A stretch of 64,000 bases of DNA, from the NCBI GenBank assembly GCA_965227095.1, contig CBDDFL010000001.1, forward strand, positions 1,426,001 through 1,490,000. The letters are read 5' to 3'. The notes beneath the pieces were generated by a model that worked only from the letters and a program-made list of their open reading frames with translations, ran no database searches and was not told where the DNA came from. The position numbers were made by a program, and so were the translations under genes. Origin of the DNA: JANQMY01 sp965227095. Its GTDB lineage: Bacteria; Pseudomonadota; Alphaproteobacteria; JANQMY01. Position 1 is the first letter of the stretch. The number at the start of each line of letters is the position of its first letter. Positions 26,892 through 34,473 of this stretch are shown piece by piece.

Positions 26892-27395
26892 ATGAGTAAT
26901 ATTTTGAACATTCGAACGGAAGAAGTCCCCAATCGCTCGGACGTAGAACGCCGTGACCGTGAAATGTTATCGGAATTATTGGGACGTGTGCTGGCGAGTA
27001 CCTATGTGCTTTATCACAAAACGCACGCCTTTCACTGGAACGTTACCGGACCGCTGTTCCACAGCGTTCACCAATTGACTGAAGAGCAATACAAGGACCT
27101 TGCCGAAGCGGTCGACGACATTGCAGAACGCATCCGCGCCATTGGTTTTCCGGCACCCATTGGGCTTTCTCGGTATACGAAGGAAAGCTGCGTAACAGAC
27201 ACGTCCGAGTTCCCGGATACGGGAACCATGATCCACGAGCTTGCGCGAGATCACCAGCTGGTCGCCAACCAAATACGCGAGGTTGTTTCGGAAGCCGAAA
27301 AAACGGGTGATCTGTATACGGCGGACTTGCTGACGTCGCGGATTGGCGTACACGAAAAAGCGGCATGGATGCTGAACGCCCTGATTGTTCAATAA
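26892..27395 (+). CDS. dps: Dps-family DNA-binding ferritin-like protein
   Basis: A 167-residue Dps/ferritin-like four-helix protein. The family motif KTHAFHWNVTGPLFHSVHQLTEEQYKDLAEAVDDIAERI contains the His, Asp and Glu residues that form the inter-subunit ferroxidase site. Dps dodecamers oxidise and store iron using peroxide and coat DNA in starved cells. AAGGAGAAAATC before the ATG is an excellent ribosome site. A 47-residue membrane-protein gene follows after 21 bases and then a strong terminator. Confidence 0.93.
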   Translation: MSNILNIRTEEVPNRSDVERRDREMLSELLGRVLASTYVLYHKTHAFHWNVTGPLFHSVHQLTEEQYKDLAEAVDDIAERIRAIGFPAPIGLSRYTKESCVTDTSEFPDTGTMIHELARDHQLVANQIREVVSEAEKTGDLYTADLLTSRIGVHEKAAWMLNALIVQ

Positions 27396-27416
27396 AAGTT
27401 CGGGAGCCCAGGAGAA

Positions 27417-27560
27417 ATGAAAAAACGGCGGGAAACCAATGCTGTCAATGCAGCTGGAGAAGAGCGAGGTGGCAGCGCTGAAATGCCACTCGTTCTCGGT
27501 GCATCTATCGTCTCGTCTACGTTAGCGCTTGGCGCGCTGACACTTTACTTCGCGGCCTAG
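27417..27560 (+). CDS. Small single-TM protein downstream of dps
   Basis: A 47-residue reading frame with AGGAGAA directly before its ATG. The first 22 residues are charged (MKKRRETN...), and the last 25 form one hydrophobic helix (MPLVLGASIVSSTLALGAL...). It has the ribosome site, the position 21 bases after dps and the terminator 27 bases later that a real co-transcribed gene would have. I do not recognise it. An N-in single-span inner-membrane peptide is the likeliest topology. Confidence 0.6.
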   Translation: MKKRRETNAVNAAGEERGGSAEMPLVLGASIVSSTLALGALTLYFAA

Positions 27561-27587
27561 TCTCTCCTCATAGGACGCCTGAAGTTG

Positions 27588-27620
27588 CCTCGGCGGCCCC
27601 CAGCCGCCGGGGCTTTTTTT
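27588..27620 (+). terminator. Intrinsic terminator of the dps unit
   Basis: CCTCGGCGGC (27588-27597) pairs with GCCGCCGGGG (27603-27612) around CCCCA, followed by CTTTTTTT. One T-G pair, otherwise perfect. Confidence 0.88.
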
Positions 27621-27670
27621 GCGATAGATCGGTAAAATCCAACCCTGCGCTGCCAGAAAGAAATATTATT

Positions 27671-27705
27671 TTATCTATAGACAAAAAATATTTGTCTATA
27701 TATAA
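27671..27705. promoter_or_regulatory. Palindromic operator before the RimK operon
   Basis: Two 15-base arms (27671-27685 and 27691-27705) with one mismatch and a five-base spacer; the core is TATAGACAAA-N5-TTTGTCTATA. It ends eight bases before the ATG at 27713, in AT-rich DNA where the promoter should lie. A repressor bound here would block the whole operon. Confidence 0.6.
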
Positions 27706-27712
27706 GATCGGC

Positions 27713-27994
27713 ATGTCAGATGTGAAACACCTATTTGCGGATGTGGCGGAGAAGCTTGTGGCGCTCTATTCCGAACCATTCGGCGGCAAACCAAAAGGCA
27801 GGTACCGGATCGCGAACAAATTGGTTCGCAGTTTGGCAGGGCGCCGGCGCCTTTATGAGGACGATGTGCAACAGCTCTCTCGCGAGCTCTTGGAACGTGG
27901 TTATGTCCTCATCGATATGGACGGCTTCTTCGTCATCATGAGCGCCAATTCGTTTGTGAATTACCGCCGGGTCAATGAAGAGGCGATTACGTGA
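27713..27994 (+). CDS. Hypothetical protein, first gene of the RimK operon
   Basis: A 93-residue protein I do not recognise. It is basic and mostly helical in the middle (GRYRIANKLVRSLAGRRRLYEDDVQQLSRELLERGYVLIDMDGFFVIMS), a pattern of helices followed by a beta hairpin that could be a small winged-helix domain. Its stop overlaps the GTG start of the protease gene by four bases, so it is co-translated with it. The operator just upstream makes autoregulation a fair guess. The start is not certain: a TTG at 27692 lies inside the palindrome. Confidence 0.65.
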   Translation: MSDVKHLFADVAEKLVALYSEPFGGKPKGRYRIANKLVRSLAGRRRLYEDDVQQLSRELLERGYVLIDMDGFFVIMSANSFVNYRRVNEEAIT

Positions 27995-28467
27995 CGAAAG
28001 CGGCGCGCCGTCCATTGAACACCACCATCGGATGGCGTGAATGGGTGGGATTACCCGACCTCGACATTTTCCCCATCCGGGCGAAAATCGATACGGGGGC
28101 ACGTACGTCGGCCTTACATGCGGTCGTCCGTGAAACATATGAAAAAGACGGTGTGGCTTGGGTCGATTTTGATGTGCCGGTTTTCGAAACAAAATCGGTC
28201 AAACGATGCCGTGCGCGGTTGATCGAATCTCGCGCGATCAAAAACACAAGCGGTGTTCCCGACCATCGCTACGTGATTGAAACCACGCTGGTTCTCGGTC
28301 AGCGTCGCTGGGTGATCGAAACGTCACTTGCCGACCGTGAGCAAATGACGTTCGACTTGATACTCGGCCGCACGGCGATTCGTAACCGGCGGCTCTGTGT
28401 TGATCCGGGACGATCATATTTACTGGGGCCGCCATTGCAAATCGCTGCGACACCTCTCAGCGCGTAG
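27991..28467 (+). CDS. Retropepsin-like / 'ATP-dependent zinc protease' family protein (RimK-associated)
   Basis: A 158-residue protein of the COG4067 family, often labelled ATP-dependent zinc protease but folded as a retropepsin-like aspartic protease. AKIDTGARTSALHA holds the catalytic D-T-G triad and DLILGRTAI the hydrophobic-hydrophobic-Gly motif that follows in such proteases. It begins with GTG overlapping the previous stop. Members are commonly encoded beside RimK-like ligases, as here, where rimK starts 60 bases later. A role in trimming peptide tails added by RimK is inferred from this context. Confidence 0.85.
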   Translation: MTKAARRPLNTTIGWREWVGLPDLDIFPIRAKIDTGARTSALHAVVRETYEKDGVAWVDFDVPVFETKSVKRCRARLIESRAIKNTSGVPDHRYVIETTLVLGQRRWVIETSLADREQMTFDLILGRTAIRNRRLCVDPGRSYLLGPPLQIAATPLSA

Positions 28468-28527
28468 CGCTTACTCAGAAAAACCGGATAACCGTTCCGT
28501 TCGGGAACCATAAAAAGGAAGACCGCA

Positions 28528-29433
28528 ATGAAAATCGCGATGTTGGCCAGAAATCCCAATTTATACTCTCACAAACGTTTGAAAGAGGCCGCTGAAGCGA
28601 GGGGGCACGAGCTCGATGTTATCGATACGCTTCGATGCTACATGAACATTGCGTCCCGTAGACCCGCAATTTTCTACAATGGCGAAAAACTGCCATTGTA
28701 CGATGCGGTGATTCCGCGAATCGGCGCCTCCATTACATTTTATGGTCTCGCTGTTCTCCGCCAATTTGAAATGATGGGCGTTTATCCGCTCAATGAATCT
28801 GTCGCAATTGGCCGTTCCCGAGATAAGCTTCGATCCCTTCAATTGTTGGCGAGGGAAGGTGTTGGTTTGCCGGTCACTACTTTCGCACATGACCCGAAAC
28901 AAACCGAGGAAGTCCTGAAGGTCTCTGGTGGTGCACCGGTCGTCATCAAGCTGTTGGAAGGGACACAAGGTATCGGCGTGGTTTTGGCGGACTCGGATCG
29001 TTCCGCGAAATCAGTCATTGAGGCTTTCCGGGGAGCCAAAGTGAATATTCTGGTTCAAGAGTTTATTGCAGAGGCTGGGGGCACAGATATCCGTGCATTG
29101 GTGGTTGGCGGAAAGGTTGTGGCGGCCATGCAACGAAAAGGCGCGGAAGATGATTTTCGTTCTAACCTCCATCGTGGTGGTACTGCGCAAATGGTCAAAA
29201 TTTCTCCCGAAGAAAGGTCCACCGCCATTCGGGCCGCCAAACGCATGGGATTGAACGTCGCTGGCGTGGACATGCTTCGGTCGAATCACGGACCGGTGGT
29301 CATGGAGGTTAACTCATCGCCCGGGCTCGAAGGTGTGGAGAAGGCCACTGGCATTGACGTAGCCGGGCGAATTATTGAACTGGTGGAACGCCAAGCAAAA
29401 CCTGGTAACACGAAGACCAGAGGAAAAGGATAG
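28528..29433 (+). CDS. rimK: RimK family alpha-L-glutamate ligase
   Basis: A 301-residue ATP-grasp ligase closely similar to E. coli RimK along its whole length: DAVIPRIGASITFYGLAVLRQFEMMG, NESVAIGRSRDKLRS, VIKLLEGTQGIGVVLA, DFRSNLHRGG and MEVNSSPGLEG are all in place. RimK adds glutamates to the C-terminus of ribosomal protein S6 and can make poly-glutamate. AAAAAGGAAGACCGCA provides a ribosome site. It overlaps the next GTG start by one base, so it is coupled to the aspartoacylase-like gene. Confidence 0.94.
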   Translation: MKIAMLARNPNLYSHKRLKEAAEARGHELDVIDTLRCYMNIASRRPAIFYNGEKLPLYDAVIPRIGASITFYGLAVLRQFEMMGVYPLNESVAIGRSRDKLRSLQLLAREGVGLPVTTFAHDPKQTEEVLKVSGGAPVVIKLLEGTQGIGVVLADSDRSAKSVIEAFRGAKVNILVQEFIAEAGGTDIRALVVGGKVVAAMQRKGAEDDFRSNLHRGGTAQMVKISPEERSTAIRAAKRMGLNVAGVDMLRSNHGPVVMEVNSSPGLEGVEKATGIDVAGRIIELVERQAKPGNTKTRGKG

Positions 29434-30476
29434 TGTCGGAAGGTTCCTCCTTCCAGATCGGTGACTACCAAATTTCACCAGGCGAACGGCGTACCGTCGA
29501 TCTTCCTGTAAGCGTTTTGCCAGATCACACACCTGTTAATTTGTCGGTTCACATCGTAAACGGGCATAAACCGGGGCCGGTCATGTTTGTAAGCGCCGCG
29601 ATACATGGAGACGAAATTATCGGTGTAGAAATTGTTCGCCGTCTTTTGGACGTGGCGAACTTAGGGCGGTTGAATGGCACTCTTCTCGCGATCCCGATCG
29701 TGAATGCTTTCGGTTTCATGAATCATTCTCGCTACTTGCCGGATCGACGCGACCTCAACAGGTCTTTTCCCGGGAGCGCGAAAGGCTCACTCGCATCGCG
29801 GTTGGCAGATCTTTTTCTGCAAGAAATCGTTGCGCGATCAGATTACGGGGTTGACCTTCATTCCGCGGCGATCCATCGCAATAATTTGCCACAAATTCGG
29901 ATTTCACCTGGCGACGACAAATTGCTGTCCCTTGCAACGGCTTTTGGACCGCCGCTTATCCTGACGTCGAATTTGCGGGAGGGATCCCTGCGCGCCGCGG
30001 CCCAGGAGATGGGCGTGGGCGTATTGCTTTATGAAGCGGGGGAAGGGCTTCGGTTCGACGAAAATGCTGTGCGTACGGGCGTGTCGGGAATTCTGAGAGT
30101 TATGCGCCAACTCGGTATGGTAAGTGGAAAAGGCATTCGTAAAGCGTCTGTCAGCCCGATCAAAGTGCGTTCCAGTTTTTGGCTTAGGGCGCCTGCGGGA
30201 GGTTTGCTCAGAACCTTTAAAACCATCGGTGATGCCATAGAACCAGGCGACAAATTGGGGGTGATCTCTGATCCGTTCGGAGAGGTCGACACCGAACTGT
30301 CAATCGATCAAGCGGGCCTTATTATCGGGCGAACAGAATTGCCAATCATCAATGAAGGTGATGGGTTGTTCCATGTCGCCCGCTTGCGCCGCGATGAGGA
30401 TGCGGAATCCACCATTGATAGCCTGACGGCTCAACTTGATGACGACCCGCTTTTCGATGAAGATGAAATCATCTGA
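29433..30476 (+). CDS. Succinylglutamate desuccinylase/aspartoacylase family zinc hydrolase
   Basis: A 347-residue M14-type zinc hydrolase. The zinc site is formed by HGDEIIG (His and Glu) and the later DLHSAA (His). The C-terminal barrel domain (about 235-315) is typical of the AstE/ASPA-like COG3608 group, which remove acyl groups from, or cleave, amide-linked amino acids. It starts with GTG overlapping the rimK stop. In this operon it may act on the glutamyl bond made by RimK or on a precursor; this is inference. The MscS gene follows after five bases. Confidence 0.86.
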   Translation: MSEGSSFQIGDYQISPGERRTVDLPVSVLPDHTPVNLSVHIVNGHKPGPVMFVSAAIHGDEIIGVEIVRRLLDVANLGRLNGTLLAIPIVNAFGFMNHSRYLPDRRDLNRSFPGSAKGSLASRLADLFLQEIVARSDYGVDLHSAAIHRNNLPQIRISPGDDKLLSLATAFGPPLILTSNLREGSLRAAAQEMGVGVLLYEAGEGLRFDENAVRTGVSGILRVMRQLGMVSGKGIRKASVSPIKVRSSFWLRAPAGGLLRTFKTIGDAIEPGDKLGVISDPFGEVDTELSIDQAGLIIGRTELPIINEGDGLFHVARLRRDEDAESTIDSLTAQLDDDPLFDEDEII

Positions 30477-30481
30477 TTCTG

Positions 30482-31846
30482 GTGCCATCCCAAACCTGGA
30501 AACGAACAACATTGTCAGGTCAATCGGAACCGACATCCGCGCTGACGGAACTATTTGCAGGTGAAGAACTGCTCACCCAAGCTGAACGGCTTTTGGCTTG
30601 GTTGAAAGAAAATTTGTTCACCTTCGACGTCGCAATCGAACTCAGTCTCATTGCCATTGTGTTTGGTGCGGCTGCGTTCGTCAGTCCCAGATTGAAAAGA
30701 CTAGTCGCGACACAAATCATGCCGCGCATCAAAGGCGATCAACTTCGCCGAAGCGTCGATGCCTTGCGGATCATCATGGTACCGATCGCAACTTTGATCT
30801 TCCTTAATGTGGCGTCAATCGGCCTAACGGTCGCTGAACAATCTACAGCTTGGGTTGGGGCCGCGATCAGCCTCGTCATAGCTTGGATTGTGATCCGGTT
30901 GGTCACGCTCATTATTCGATCGCAATTCTGGTCTCGTGTTGCGTTTTATGTGGTCTGGCCTATTGCCGCCTTGGATGTGTTCGGCATTCTTGACGATGTG
31001 GTGGCCTATCTCGAAGCCGCAGCTATACCTTTGGGCACCTCGTCCGAAGGAGCGTCGCGTCAGATTTCGGCACTGGATGTGGTGCGTGGATTTATCGCGT
31101 TCGTATTGTTCTTCTGGATAGCGAATATCCTCAGTCGGTTTTTGTCCCACCGCATCTACCAAATTGAAGAACTGACCCCCTCGCTGCAGACGCTCATTGT
31201 CAAAATCCTAAACATATTGCTGCCCGTTCTCGCTGTTTTTGCGGCGTTGCAGTTGATCGGCGTTAACTTGGCCGCGCTTGCGGTTTTCTCCGGCGCAATT
31301 GGTTTGGGTATTGGCCTTGGATTGCAGCGCACTGTCGCTAATCTGATCGGGGGGTTCACGCTTGTTGCAGACCGCTCAATAAAACCGGGCGACGTGGTGT
31401 CGGTTAAAGACACGTTCGGATGGGTCACCTCACTTGGGGCGCGCTATGTCTCCATTCGAACACGCGATGGCACGGAACATCTGGTTCCAAATGACGACTT
31501 CATCAATAATGGCGTTATAAATTGGTCCCATGCAGATCGAGCCGTGCGTATTCATGCGCCGTTTGGTGTCGCCTATGGGACCGAAGACCTGAGGCAGGTC
31601 CAAGCGCTTTGTCGAGAAGCTGCTAGTGCCACTGACCGTGTGCTGGAAAATCCGCAGCCCGTGTGCAATTTGGTCGGATTCGGAGACAGTTCCGTGGACT
31701 TCGACCTTCGTTTTTGGATACAGGACCCGCAGAAAGGGATCGCGAATGTTCGAAGCAATGTCTATCTGAACATTTGGGATAAGTTCAAAGAACACGGCAT
31801 CGAAGTTCCATTCCCGCAACGGGACATTCATATTAAATCCGGTTGA
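30482..31846 (+). CDS. MscS-family mechanosensitive channel (compact form)
   Basis: A 454-residue channel with about five or six membrane segments. The pore helix region is FSGAIGLGIGLGLQRTVANLIGG, then the beta domain with PGDVVSV and FGWVTSLGARYVSIRTRDG, and the C-terminal IEVPFPQRDIHI. It lacks the long periplasmic domain of the other MscS gene in this segment. It starts with GTG five bases after the hydrolase stop, so it is the last gene of the RimK operon, which is an unusual association. A strong terminator follows. Confidence 0.92.
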   Translation: MPSQTWKRTTLSGQSEPTSALTELFAGEELLTQAERLLAWLKENLFTFDVAIELSLIAIVFGAAAFVSPRLKRLVATQIMPRIKGDQLRRSVDALRIIMVPIATLIFLNVASIGLTVAEQSTAWVGAAISLVIAWIVIRLVTLIIRSQFWSRVAFYVVWPIAALDVFGILDDVVAYLEAAAIPLGTSSEGASRQISALDVVRGFIAFVLFFWIANILSRFLSHRIYQIEELTPSLQTLIVKILNILLPVLAVFAALQLIGVNLAALAVFSGAIGLGIGLGLQRTVANLIGGFTLVADRSIKPGDVVSVKDTFGWVTSLGARYVSIRTRDGTEHLVPNDDFINNGVINWSHADRAVRIHAPFGVAYGTEDLRQVQALCREAASATDRVLENPQPVCNLVGFGDSSVDFDLRFWIQDPQKGIANVRSNVYLNIWDKFKEHGIEVPFPQRDIHIKSG

Positions 31847-31925
31847 CCGCGCCGTCATGGATATTGCTCAAGGGTCGCGACCTTCGTGTTTTTGAAGACG
31901 CGCGGCTAACCCAGAATGTCCCTGG

Positions 31926-31959
31926 AGGGGCGGTCGGACACAACCGCCCCTCAATTTTT
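31926..31959 (+). terminator. Intrinsic terminator of the RimK/MscS operon
   Basis: AGGGGCGGT (31926-31934) pairs perfectly with ACCGCCCCT (31943-31951), followed by CAATTTTT. It lies between the convergent MscS and antiporter genes. Confidence 0.85.
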
Positions 31960-31964
31960 CATTG

Positions 31965-32924
31965 TTATCCAAACGCTCGGAACGCGAGAAACACAAGATA
32001 TGCTGCATACAAGACGACAAAGATAAAACCTTCTCGTCTTGAAATTTGATAATCTGTAAATGCAAACCAGAACATCAGAGTGCTGACGGCCCCAAAAATC
32101 CAGAGGTCGTAGGTGAGAGCGCCCGGCGGAACCGTGATTGGTTGAACCAAGGCAGTAATACCCAAAATGCCCAATATATTGAACAGGTTGCTGCCGATGA
32201 TGTTACCTAAAGCAACATCTGTCTGACGTTTCAGCGCCGCTGTAATTGACGTTGCAAGCTCGGGTAATGAAGTACCAAGTGCAATGATCGTAAGGCCGAT
32301 AACCGTTTCAGGAATTGCAAATGAACGGGCAACGGAAATGGAACCTGAAACGGTCCAATGTGCCCCCAACAATACCATCGCTCCCCCAATGAAGGGCAGC
32401 GACCAAAGCAAAACGGAATTAGACGCGGGTGGTTCTGCAATGGTTGCTTCTTCTTCATGCAATGCCGCAGACGCATCAGGATGTTTGCTCTCCGTCGTGT
32501 AGGTATAGAAAAGATAGGCAAACAGCGACACCACAAAGACGGCGCCCACAATTCGACCAATCTCGCCAGAGAAAGCAAACGCCATACACGCTGCTGTTGC
32601 CAAGGCAAGCATTGGGCCGTCGCGGCGAAAACTTCTCGGTTCGGCTGGAATGGCCAAAATGGTTGCGGTAACGCCTAAGATAAGAAGAATGTTCGCAACA
32701 TTGCTGCCGAGCACATTGCCGACCACGAGCGCTGACGAACCATTAGAGATGGCGGTGATGCTCGTAACAAGTTCTGGTAGGGACGTGCCGAAACCCACAA
32801 GAACCAAACCGGTAAACAATGGCGATACACCCAATTTATCTGCAACGCCGACAGCGCCCCGCACCAACAAATCACCGCCATAGGCAAGCAATCCCAAACC
32901 AGCCAGAATTTGCAGGAAGGTCAT
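31965..32924 (-). CDS. Calcium/sodium antiporter (YrbG-like)
   Basis: A 319-residue inner-membrane protein with two homologous halves of five membrane helices each. The alpha repeats are clearly seen: GFGTSLPELVTSITA with NVLGSNVANI in the first half and ALGTSLPELATSITAALKRQTDVALGNIIGSNLFNI in the second. A hydrophilic loop rich in His/Glu (about 140-170) joins them. It exchanges Ca2+ for Na+ (or K+). It is the last protein gene before the broken tRNA copy. Confidence 0.93.
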   Translation of the reverse strand: MTFLQILAGLGLLAYGGDLLVRGAVGVADKLGVSPLFTGLVLVGFGTSLPELVTSITAISNGSSALVVGNVLGSNVANILLILGVTATILAIPAEPRSFRRDGPMLALATAACMAFAFSGEIGRIVGAVFVVSLFAYLFYTYTTESKHPDASAALHEEEATIAEPPASNSVLLWSLPFIGGAMVLLGAHWTVSGSISVARSFAIPETVIGLTIIALGTSLPELATSITAALKRQTDVALGNIIGSNLFNILGILGITALVQPITVPPGALTYDLWIFGAVSTLMFWFAFTDYQISRREGFIFVVLYAAYLVFLAFRAFG

Positions 32925-33322
32925 AGCGACCCCTTTTTTTGCCAGATTATCAATACTCTCGGCTGTTCATTCCGGACTATCTGAAGACCCATCTCATTAT
33001 GAGAGGCGAGTGTTTATCAATAAACAGATATCACGTATGGGAATTGCTTATCATTGAATATGTCCGAATTGGTTGAGATCCGATCGGCAGAAGATCTGCA
33101 GGAGGAGGGGACGTACCAAACAAATTGATGTTCGGACGGACTTCGCAAAATTGATTTCAATGTTGATATTGCGGTTTGAGAAATTGGCTTAATTCCAATC
33201 GGCCTAGTTTAAAGACCAATTATACTGAATTTCTATGCTACGCAGTTGCTGCGATGCCAAGGTGGCGTAACGATCTCAACCAACTAAGTATTTGACTTGA
33301 TAGGGCTGTCCAACTTTGTTCC
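32925..33322. other. Gene-free, AT-rich end of the island
   Basis: About 400 bases before the tRNA remnant. It holds the upstream region of the antiporter gene, with small stems such as GTTTAT-CA-ATAAAC. I find no reading frame with a ribosome site and no integrase remnant. Confidence 0.5.
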
Positions 33323-33427
33323 AGCTCAGAACACCTGATTCCTAATCTGAGGGTCGGAGGTTGTTCGGCGGGCATTTGATCCACTGGATCAAATGCGGTT
33401 CCGCCTCACCCTCCCGGGGTCGCCATT
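33323..33427 (+). pseudogene. Remnant of tRNA-Arg(CCT) with an insertion in the T-loop
   Basis: Bases 33337-33362 repeat the anticodon arm through the first T-arm strand of the tRNA at 21831 exactly (26 nt), and 33410-33427 repeat the second T-arm strand, acceptor strand and CCA (18 nt). AGCTCAG at 33323 recalls the D-arm, but the acceptor 5' strand and most of the D-arm are missing. In place of five T-loop bases stand 47 bases (33363-33409). It cannot give a normal tRNA and marks the right end of the island. Confidence 0.85.
33363..33409. repeat. Hairpin insertion within the tRNA remnant
   Basis: An inner perfect 11-bp stem GCATTTGATCC-ACT-GGATCAAATGC (33372-33396) is enclosed by GGCGG (33367-33371) and CCGCC (33401-33405). 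The T-arm strands GGAGG and CCTCC flank it directly. It looks like a small palindromic element of the REP or MITE kind. No second copy was noticed in the window. Confidence 0.7.
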
Positions 33428-33531
33428 ACATCCAATGTCCATGCCGCCCTCATCCTCACCTGAAAAACTGGCGCCGAATGGGCAAATCTGCGATTCTCCG
33501 CACGTCTTGATCCTTTGAGGGGCGTGGCTGA

Positions 33532-34248
33532 ATGATTGGAAAATGCCTAACATTTGTGGGCTGCCTGGCGGTAGGCAGTCTGCTTTTTGCCAACACCGCA
33601 ACGGCGCAGGATGAGGCGGCGGTCGAGGTGGAATTCACGGCGTCGGTGTGGGCGGACAATTGGTTTGCACTTTATGTCAACGGCGAATTGGTGGGCGAAG
33701 ACTCGGTGCCCTTCGATACCATTCGGTCCTTCAACTCAGATACGATCACATTCAAGGCCACCTATCCGCTGACCATCGCCATGGTCACGCGCGATTACAT
33801 CGAGAATGACAGCGGTCTTGAATATATCGGTTCGCTGTTTGGCTTCGCCCGCCTGTGGGATGGGTTTACGTTCTTCCAACAGATGGGGGATGGCGGGGTC
33901 ATCGCGCAAATTGAGGAAACCGGCAGCGGTAAAATTGTGGCCACCACATCGAACGCGTGGCGGGGATTGCTAATTCATAAAGCGCCCCTCAACCCCGACT
34001 GTGAAAAGTCGTCTCAACCCATGGAAGACTGCACCTTCGAGAAGACCGAAGAACCCGATGGTTGGCAGGCGGACGATTTCGATGCATCGGCCTGGGTGGC
34101 TGCCACCGAATACACGTCCGAACAGATCGGGGCGAAGTTTGGTTACAATGATGTGGACTGGGACCCCGCCGCAAAACTCATTTGGACGGGGGACCTCAAA
34201 GCCGATAACACGATCCTCTGGCGGCACAAGGTTGTGGGTCCAGAATAA
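33532..34248 (+). CDS. Exported hypothetical protein
   Basis: A 238-residue protein with a signal peptide (1-26, ending ATA-QD). The mature part starts with EVEFTASVWADNWFALYVNGELVGEDSVPF, a pattern like galactose-binding or jelly-roll folds that display a short extended sheet, and includes a CEKSS..EDC pair that could form a disulfide near residue 160-168. GAGGGGCG before the ATG supports the start. It is the first gene outside the island. No function is recognised. Confidence 0.75.
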   Translation: MIGKCLTFVGCLAVGSLLFANTATAQDEAAVEVEFTASVWADNWFALYVNGELVGEDSVPFDTIRSFNSDTITFKATYPLTIAMVTRDYIENDSGLEYIGSLFGFARLWDGFTFFQQMGDGGVIAQIEETGSGKIVATTSNAWRGLLIHKAPLNPDCEKSSQPMEDCTFEKTEEPDGWQADDFDASAWVAATEYTSEQIGAKFGYNDVDWDPAAKLIWTGDLKADNTILWRHKVVGPE

Positions 34249-34395
34249 AAGATTGGCTGCCATCAATTAATGGCCAATGCCGAGAGCGGCCGGCACCTTC
34301 ATTAAAATACGAATTCAGACCTCAGTATGAATAGGCCTAGATTTGCCAACGGTCGGTCTTTGCCCTGTTTCTGAAGCGCCTATGTGGTTGAGAAA

Positions 34396-34440
34396 TTGAC
34401 AAATTAGGTAGAATTACCTAAATTAGGTAAAAATACCTAA
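34396..34440 (+). promoter_or_regulatory. Promoter with two tandem TTAGGTA-N4-TACCTAA operators
   Basis: TTGACA (34396-34401) and TAAATT (34419-34424) are 17 bases apart. Two identical-arm palindromes, 34404-34421 and 34423-34440, cover the spacer, the -10 box and the start region, 19 bases centre to centre. A GMC oxidoreductase gene begins at 34474 and a TetR gene is in the same transcript, so TetR feedback control is likely. Confidence 0.7.
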
Positions 34441-34473
34441 ACCAGTCGAAGGGCCGAAAAAGGGAGAAGGCGC

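Larger units (their letters stand above)
21908..33427. mobile_element. Putative tRNA-Arg-bounded genomic island without integrase
   Basis: The segment begins at the 3' end of the intact tRNA-Arg(CCT) and ends with a damaged duplicate of that tRNA's 3' half. The DNA inside looks more AT-rich than both flanks. It carries two MscS channels, a ZntB-like transporter, MarR, Dps, a RimK operon, a Ca2+/Na+ antiporter and a zinc-ribbon protein. I see no integrase, excisionase or transfer gene, so it would be an old or decayed insertion. The boundary repeats are direct observation; the insertion history is inference. Confidence 0.5.

Noticed and set aside
33323..33427. Group I intron in tRNA-Arg(CCT)
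   Set aside because: Such introns occur in the anticodon loop of this tRNA in some bacteria, but here the insert is only 47 nt, sits in the T-loop and lacks any intron core.
21908..33427. Prophage or integrative conjugative element
   Set aside because: No integrase, phage structural, replication or conjugation gene is present between the tRNA copies.
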